Positions 58,462 to 64,000 of a stretch of DNA of 64,000 nt are shown piece by piece. Position 1 is the stretch's first letter. The number at the start of each line of letters is the position of its first letter. The notes below the pieces were generated by a model that saw only the letters and a program-made list of their open reading frames with translations, had not been told where the DNA came from and ran no database searches. This DNA comes from Heliocidaris tuberculata (lineage: Eukaryota > Echinodermata > Echinoidea > Camarodonta > Echinometridae). The stretch spans positions 2,092,134 through 2,156,133 of the forward strand of contig CM046847.1 of NCBI GenBank assembly GCA_025618425.1. The letters run 5' to 3'. Both the position numbers and the translations under genes were made by a program.

Positions 58462-58469
58462 TATACGAC

Positions 58470-60590
58470 ATAAATAATCACCATCCGTTTAGTTTTCCTT
58501 AAAGGGGAATTAAAAAAAAGTTATCTCAATAATCAATATATCTTGTTTGTTGATACATGTATAAAACTGGAAAACAATATAAATATCCGTAATGTAGCAT
58601 GCATTCCGACTTAACTGTAAATTGAAGGCAGTGTGAATAATTATCTTTTATTTTGAAAAAATCAAGTGCTTAGATTTTCGTTTTAATAAAAGCGACATCA
58701 ATTTTTTAAAAAATCATTACGTTAGTGTTTTTTTTTCTTTGGGGGAGGGGTAAAAAGCCTACAACATTCCATATTTATTGCAATAATGTTTTTTAAAAAT
58801 ATCTGGTACTATATCTATCGAGTATAAAACACATGTAACAAGAAATTTCTAATAATAAGTTAATCTTAAAGATAAAGTTGAGTTTTGGTCATGCTATATT
58901 ATTGTGAAAGAATAAGAATTGGTGTATGCTGTGAGGTTTTGGAATCACCAAACGAGAAGAAATTGACTCAATCCTGCTGAGAGTCACATGCACTGCGCAC
59001 AGAAATGTGTATATGGGACAACATACAAATGTTCGGCCCGAACATTTCAGCTGTTTCTTGTCATATTTTGAATGTGAGAGCATTTGAAGAGCAATCTTTT
59101 TCAGAGGATATATCTACTATGATAATCTTCCAAACTAACATAAGAAGAATGAGAAAGCTCACAAAATAGTTTTTACCTTTCTCAGAGCTCAAGTTTCCCT
59201 TTAAAACACATTTACCACAAAAAAAAATCAAATAATAAATTGCGAGGCTTAATTGATTACAAACCCACGGGGTAGTCAAATTTCTGGGATGCCAGATCAG
59301 CAAACTCAAAAGGGGATATCCCTCACTTTCTTGCATTATTAGGTTTAACAAACGTTTCATGGTATTCGTTCAAGTAAGCCTTGTCTCCATTTCTCATAAA
59401 TTCTCTACATTCTTCCAAAATACTATGCATGTACTAATTTTACACAGCTGATTGTTCTGTAAGATGTAAACATTTAATCATGGCCAGCTATAGCTTCAAG
59501 GCATGCTATCTATCTCCCTTTGATATCTCCTTAGACTCCAAATTAATGACTTTGATATGTGTAATATAAGATCTGTGAGCAGGAAGGGACTGCTGATGCG
59601 ACCCAGTAAACGAGTGAACATCTTGTGATACTGAAAAGGGATATCATTAAAGAGGAAGTCTACCCTTACATTAAGATGCAATTAAAAGTAAAGAACAATA
59701 AGTGAAAACATCACTGAAAGTTTGAGTAAAATCAGATAAAAATAAGAAAGTTATGAATATTATTCTCAACATTGTTATCGATCTAAGGCAGATTGGCAAT
59801 TCTGAAACATACCTTTAGAGCACCTAACCCATTTGCTTTGTATTTTATCAATCATAAATTTAAATTTACCTAAAGAAAATGCGTGATTTTACATGCAAGC
59901 TAGTAATTTCACTTTTTTGTTTTAACACAACGCCTATATGTAATAGAATTTTTTTTCATTCAACAACATTTTTCAGATTCTGCGAGTTAGCGAAGAGAGC
60001 GAGCAAAACTTTCTTGTACTTATAGGTATAGAGACAACTGCAATTTCTTCATAAAGATACACTGGATAAAATATATACACTAAAAATGTAACACCTCACT
60101 GCCCGAATAGTGGCGGCTGCCCGTACATGATGAGATGGCGATCATCCGAATATTGTCAATTTCAAAAATCGAGGGGGTTGCATCCATGGGCTGCACCCCC
60201 ATCCCCCCCCCCCCCAATCCCCGTAATGCTTATATCTTGATAACTGCACCCCAAAAAAAAAATCAAATCAAATAAAAAAGGACGGAATATCACACATGCC
60301 TTTCCAATCTTCACCACTGAGCCTTTTACGAATTCAGCCGATTTGGCCGACATATGTACTTGATTGGCGACTCGCGAACGCATCGATCTTTCCAAATTAA
60401 AAGATCTAGGTTGTCAGATTCAATTGAAATATGGCGCTTCTTTCTGCGAAACCTGCTCAGAACAACATGACTAGATGTGAAATCACTTGTCAGCTTTACT
60501 TCTATTCAGGTAAAATGCTTCACACAAATGAAGATGTTAGCAAGCTTAGATATCCACGATTTGCTCTGTGCATTTAACGTTAATACATCT
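58470..60590. other. No gene recognised
   Basis: AT-rich sequence with T-runs and one poly-C (60203-60215) within a GGGTTGCATCCATGGGCTGC context like that of other poly-C repeats. Short open frames on both strands have no family features. Confidence 0.4.
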
Positions 60591-61040
60591 GCCCGTTTGT
60601 TTGTTGTTGTTGTTTTTGTTGTTTTTTCTTTCTCATTTTTTTTTTATACTATGTGATTTTTTTTTTTTTTTTAATTTATATGTTTTATTATAGCATTGGT
60701 CACAAAAGGTGTATTGATGTTTTGTATATTTACAGGAACACTCAGAAAATGATTTTTTTTATGCTAAATGGATCTTTATTCTTGTACATGCATGACCAAT
60801 AAGTTTTGAATTATATTAAAATGAATTAAATGAATATTCATTTTGTTCAAAGTTTGATAAATAGAAGATACGGTAAAGGGGAAAAAACAGAAACATTTGC
60901 CAGACATTTTTCTTTCGCCTCCAAATTATAGGCAATAAGCCGTCTTTTCAGTAATGGATCATTCGTACACCAATAAATATGGTGATCTGACATTTTGTTC
61001 TGCGGCATTTTGCTTCAAGGATGTTCAGAGATGTATCTAT
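60591..61040 (+). other. T-rich stretch, possible LINE 3' end
   Basis: GTTGTTGTT and T-runs precede CTTGTACATGCATGACCAAT and a short AATGAATTAAATGAATA ending near 60836. This is the style of a non-LTR 3'UTR with tail, but no coding part or second copy was seen. Confidence 0.3.
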
Positions 61041-61047
61041 ATGGGGG

Positions 61048-61305
61048 TACTCGTTTTTCCGAAAGTTCATTTTTCCAAAGGTTCATAACTCCGAAGGATC
61101 GTAATTTTCAAAAAATGAAATAGGGTTCGTAATTCCGAAAATGAAAGAGGATTCATAATTCCGAAAATGCAGTGAGCCCTACATAACTATTCGGAATTAC
61201 GAACCTTCTGAAATAATTTATGTACCCTTTTTCATTTTCGGAAGTATGAACCCTATTTCATTTTCCGAATTACGAACCGTCGGAGTAACGAACCTTCGGA
61301 AAACG
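61048..61305. repeat. Iterated fold-back repeat built on TTCGTAATTCCGAAAATGAA
   Basis: Several direct copies of CGTAATTCCGAAAATGAA-like words (near 61129 and 61151) face inverted copies (TTCATTTTCGGAAGTATGAA near 61231, and TTCGGAATTACGAACC near 61189). The architecture repeats the compound-palindrome design of 6331-6590 with a different word. Confidence 0.75.
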
Positions 61306-61314
61306 AAATGTAAC

Positions 61315-61317
<3 letters not shown>

Positions 61318-61351
<34 letters not shown>

Positions 61352-61420
61352 TTATATATATATTATATATATGTGTGTGTGGGTGTGCTGGTGTGGGTGT
61401 GCGGGTGTGTGTGTGTGAAC
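61318..61420. repeat. (TA)n followed by GT-rich microsatellite
   Basis: About 50 bp of TA runs into a GTGTGTGGGTGTG stretch. Confidence 0.95.
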
Positions 61421-61437
61421 AGATATGATAGAACATA

Positions 61438-61500
61438 ATTCGATCCCAAGCACGGCACTTATGCCCTTGAGCAAGGCATTTTATCTACATTGCTCTTTTA
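61438..61500 (+). mobile_element. SINE body fragment
   Basis: ATTCGATCCCAAGCACGGCA then TTATGCCCTTGAGCAAGGCA follows the B-box and GGCA...GCAAG block order of the SINE at 22140, without a recognisable head. Confidence 0.4.
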
Positions 61501-61559
61501 TCGTACATCAAATAAATGAAATGTAAAGGCATATTGATACCAGCGTGTGCATGTGTGTT

Positions 61560-62000
61560 ATTAAAGAAATAAATAAATAAATAAATAAAATAATGAAGCA
61601 GGTCACAAGGTGTATTTACAAGCTATCGGCTCCTGGCCTACTTCAAGTATATTTGCTAAATCAAACAGAATGAAAAAATAATAATAATAAGCAACTTAAC
61701 AAAACTAAAGACAACAGAACAGAAAAAATATCATAAAGCTGACAACATAAATCAACATAAATAAGTACAACTGAAAAAAAATAATAATCGACAGGAGAAA
61801 GTGAAATAAAAAGAAAGGAACTCAATAGAAACAAAAGTAAGCAAAGTAAACAATTTACCTGACTTTTAAGGTCGAATCAAATTATGTACATGTTGTCTCG
61901 TGTGTAATGTGTAGGTATCTCATGTGTAAACTTTATTCTGTTCCATCATATCTGTTCACATTTTAACATGGTTCAGCTGAGCGGTACACGCATCCACACC
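61560..62000. other. No gene recognised; (AAAT)n at 61568-61590
   Basis: A-rich DNA with a tetramer repeat and scattered AATA words. Nothing else was supported. Confidence 0.4.
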
Positions 62001-62010
62001 TCTCTCGCTA

Positions 62011-62019
62011 TATATGTAT

Positions 62020-62058
<39 letters not shown>

Positions 62059-62124
62059 CATACATATATACACACATATCCTCGAGAGTTGCCAAAGCTG
62101 TTGTATGTTCCTTACATTTGTATA

Positions 62125-62202
<78 letters not shown>
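62011..62202. repeat. Two (TA)n blocks around a SINE 3' fragment
   Basis: TA runs at about 62018-62058 and 62129-62201 flank CGAGAGTTGCCAAAGCTGTT and GTATGTTCCTTAC, which match the body end of the SINE at 16149-16370 in opposite orientation. Confidence 0.85.
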
Positions 62203-62204
<2 letters not shown>

Positions 62205-62221
62205 TATACATTCCTAGTTTA

Positions 62222-63040
62222 TATATGGTTAGGTTTAGGGTTGCAATAATTGTGCTGGGTGTTGGGTTTCAGTTGAGAATCTGAATAGTATAGGAAATCG
62301 ACAGCGGAGTAATTGTAGCCAGAGCATATCAAAAAACCTGACCATGATTGCGTTCTTACTGCCAACAGACCCTGTCCGTGTGTACCGCCACTAAGCGAAG
62401 TGGGGAGGGAACTGTAGCCCCCCCCCCCCCCCCCCCGCCCCCCGCCCCGCAGTGTGACGGAGCTTAACGGTAGTGACCATGTCTGAATGTATCGTATCAT
62501 CGGCTCTGTTCCAGTGACTCGGTTATGATATTCTGATATCAAGGAATCACAGCGTCTGATAATGTGGTGTGTCTGTGCTATATAGATCGAACAGTGACGT
62601 CATTGTGTATCCACTGGGGCTTCTTCAAAATCTAACCATGCGTCTGTGAGTTAAACTACTCCTAACGGTGGCCAGAGTTCATGTTACCTACTTCAAGCTG
62701 TTTGAATGGGGCCTGTGGGATCTCTTATCAAGATAGACGAGCGTTACTCTTACCACTTCAAAATCAACGCTTCCATGAAATTATTACCTGCATTCATACA
62801 AACACGCTTTAAGTTTCCATGAAATCTATGCCATGCTGCATAAATAAAATCTACAAGAAAACATCTACGAGTGACCTGAGCTACAGCTTCACAACAAGAC
62901 TGACTAATATTGGCCCTGACAGAAAATTAGACGTGTTTCTTGTAATCATCTCCTAATGGATTGAAATCGTAACAACGCCAATATATTGCATTGATCACAC
63001 TTATTCTATTCATCGTGTATTAGACTTCTAAGCGGCAACG
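62222..63040. other. No gene recognised; poly-C at 62419-62437
   Basis: A C-run of about 19 interrupted by G is followed by GCCCCGCAGTG. No mobile-element ends or exons could be supported. Confidence 0.4.
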
Positions 63041-63044
63041 AAAA

Positions 63045-63053
63045 GTGCAACAC

Positions 63054-63108
<55 letters not shown>

Positions 63109-63330
63109 TAAGATTTATAAGGCGCCAAATCCACTTGATGATCAAGTGCTCAAGGCGCAACTTGTGCAAAAGATGGCAATAAACAAAAGTGCAATCAATT
63201 ATAGGCCAAATTAAATAGACGCAAATAGACGTGTTTTTGAACACTTCATAAAATGCTATTTCTAATCCCTTGAGGGATAGTATTCCATATTGACGGCCCA
63301 GCATGAGCGAAGGTTTCCTCCCCCCCCCCC
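63045..63330 (-). mobile_element. L2-like 3' fragment with (ATT)n tail
   Basis: On the minus strand it reads GCGCCTTGAGCACTTGATCA, then GGCGCCTTATAAATCTTAT followed by about 58 bp of ATT. The same order (GCGCCATGAGCA, GGCGCATTACAAGTG, ATT tail) ends the L2-like remnant at 38855. Further up, GGGCCGTCAATATGGAATAC matches the RSF...P..WN-type region only loosely. Confidence 0.6.
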
Positions 63331-63379
63331 CCCCCCCCACTCTGTGTTAAACCTAGGAATAACGTTAGAATAATTATAT

Positions 63380-63748
63380 AAGCCAGTTCATAATTACAAT
63401 TTGCGCATGTGCAGATAAAGGTCATTTATACCAAGTACACTTGACCTTTGTGCGCACCAGCATGACTTTAGATGTTTTTAAAAAAGTAACGCATCCACCC
63501 TATGGTCCATCCAAACAGATGCGCATGCTCGTACAAATTATATTTGTACCATGTACATGTACTAATAAGCCAGCTCATGATTCCAATTTGCGCATGTCCA
63601 GATGAAGTTCATTTGTAGGCCTACCGAGTGAAACTGACCTTTATACGCTTTGATAATGTGCGCACCACGATGCGCTCACCAGTTTGATTTTACTTGTTAA
63701 ACAAGTAGAGCGTCCACCAAAACAGATGCGCATGCGCATACAAATTGG
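63380..63748 (+). repeat. Two-unit tandem of a fold-back repeat
   Basis: Unit 1 starts AAGCCAGTTCATAATTACAA (63380) and unit 2 AAGCCAGCTCATGATTCCAA (63567), 187 bp apart. Each has TTTGCGCATGT near its start and the inverted ATGCGCATGC...CAAATT near its end, so each unit can fold on itself. Confidence 0.7.
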
Positions 63749-63879
63749 GGTCGTTTTATACAACGTTGCCAGAGTTGGCAGAATTCCGCTTTCTGGCAGA
63801 ATTTTGACCACTTTAGCATCTAGCATTATACTAGGCATAATTTGACAAAATTTAGCATAATTTTAACATAATTCTGGTG

Positions 63880-63940
63880 TTTCTTTTTCTTTGCTTGTCA
63901 GTGTATTTTTGAGTAAAAATACACCCAAAAATGCTGATAA

Positions 63941-63981
<41 letters not shown>

Positions 63982-64000
63982 TGTCAGAGAATTTTTGAGT
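63880..64000 (+). repeat. Direct repeat flanking a T-tract, cut by the window edge
   Basis: TTTGCTTGTCAG followed by TATTTTTGAGT (63892) is repeated after a run of about 35 T (63977 onward). It is the start of a tandem or dispersed repeat that continues past the window. Confidence 0.6.

Noticed and set aside
62011..62217. Frames encoding Ile-Tyr repeats
   Set aside because: Translation of (TA)n only.

Overview
This window is animal (metazoan) genomic DNA and most likely comes from an echinoderm, probably a sea urchin. The evidence is AT-rich, gene-poor sequence with intron-scale spacing, eukaryotic splice signals, tRNA-derived SINEs, several clades of decayed non-LTR retrotransposon, many fold-back MITEs, and long (CT)n, (CTT)n, (TA)n and poly-C tracts. 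The species is inferred from style, not proved. No bacterial operon, CRISPR array, rRNA gene or intact tRNA gene was seen.

Only one gene is clearly readable. It is an intronless coding exon on the minus strand (19523-20863) for a 446-residue class A GPCR of the NPY/PrRP/GPR83-like neuropeptide receptor type. A splice acceptor lies just upstream, so there is probably a 5'UTR intron, and the 3'UTR may run for about 1.5 kb. On the plus strand, small exon-like segments at 7576-7620, 15373-15576 and 25422-25478 have splice sites that are all in phase 0. Their only open frame runs from end to end, so they may belong to one long-intron gene that encloses the GPCR on the opposite strand. A fourth candidate at 3429-3468 exits in phase 1. 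CpG-rich patches at about 39.6-40.1 kb and 48.3-49.1 kb may hold first exons or promoters.

The rest is repeats. From the left: a satellite-like array with a 172-bp monomer and a 350-bp dimer period (1-1540); a (CTT)n block; fold-back elements and small MITEs (6-11 kb); a Tx1/L1-like RT remnant (12.5-13.4 kb); a 489-bp TTAA palindromic MITE (14.6-15.1 kb); a LINE 3' end (17.4-17.7 kb); a SINE split by two MITEs and followed by CR1/L2-like and Tx1/L1-like RT remnants (22.1-25.2 kb); a SINE split by a TA-flanked MITE (29.4-30.0 kb); two copies of a MITE with 9-bp target duplications (27.2 and 33.0 kb); and an L2-like remnant (38.9-39.5 kb).

From 49.5 to 56.5 kb there is a young tandem segmental duplication with two near-complete units and a third truncated one. 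Its boundaries are (CTT)n tracts, and it ends in a (CTT)n/(GAA)n inverted pair that could fold into a hairpin. A 978-bp Tc1/mariner-type non-autonomous element with clear TA duplications follows (57.5-58.5 kb). The last kilobases hold (TA)n blocks, a second L2-like 3' end and a tandem fold-back repeat. The functional content is therefore one neuropeptide receptor gene, plus possibly a host gene with large introns, set in an unusually well-preserved record of transposon nesting and microsatellite growth.
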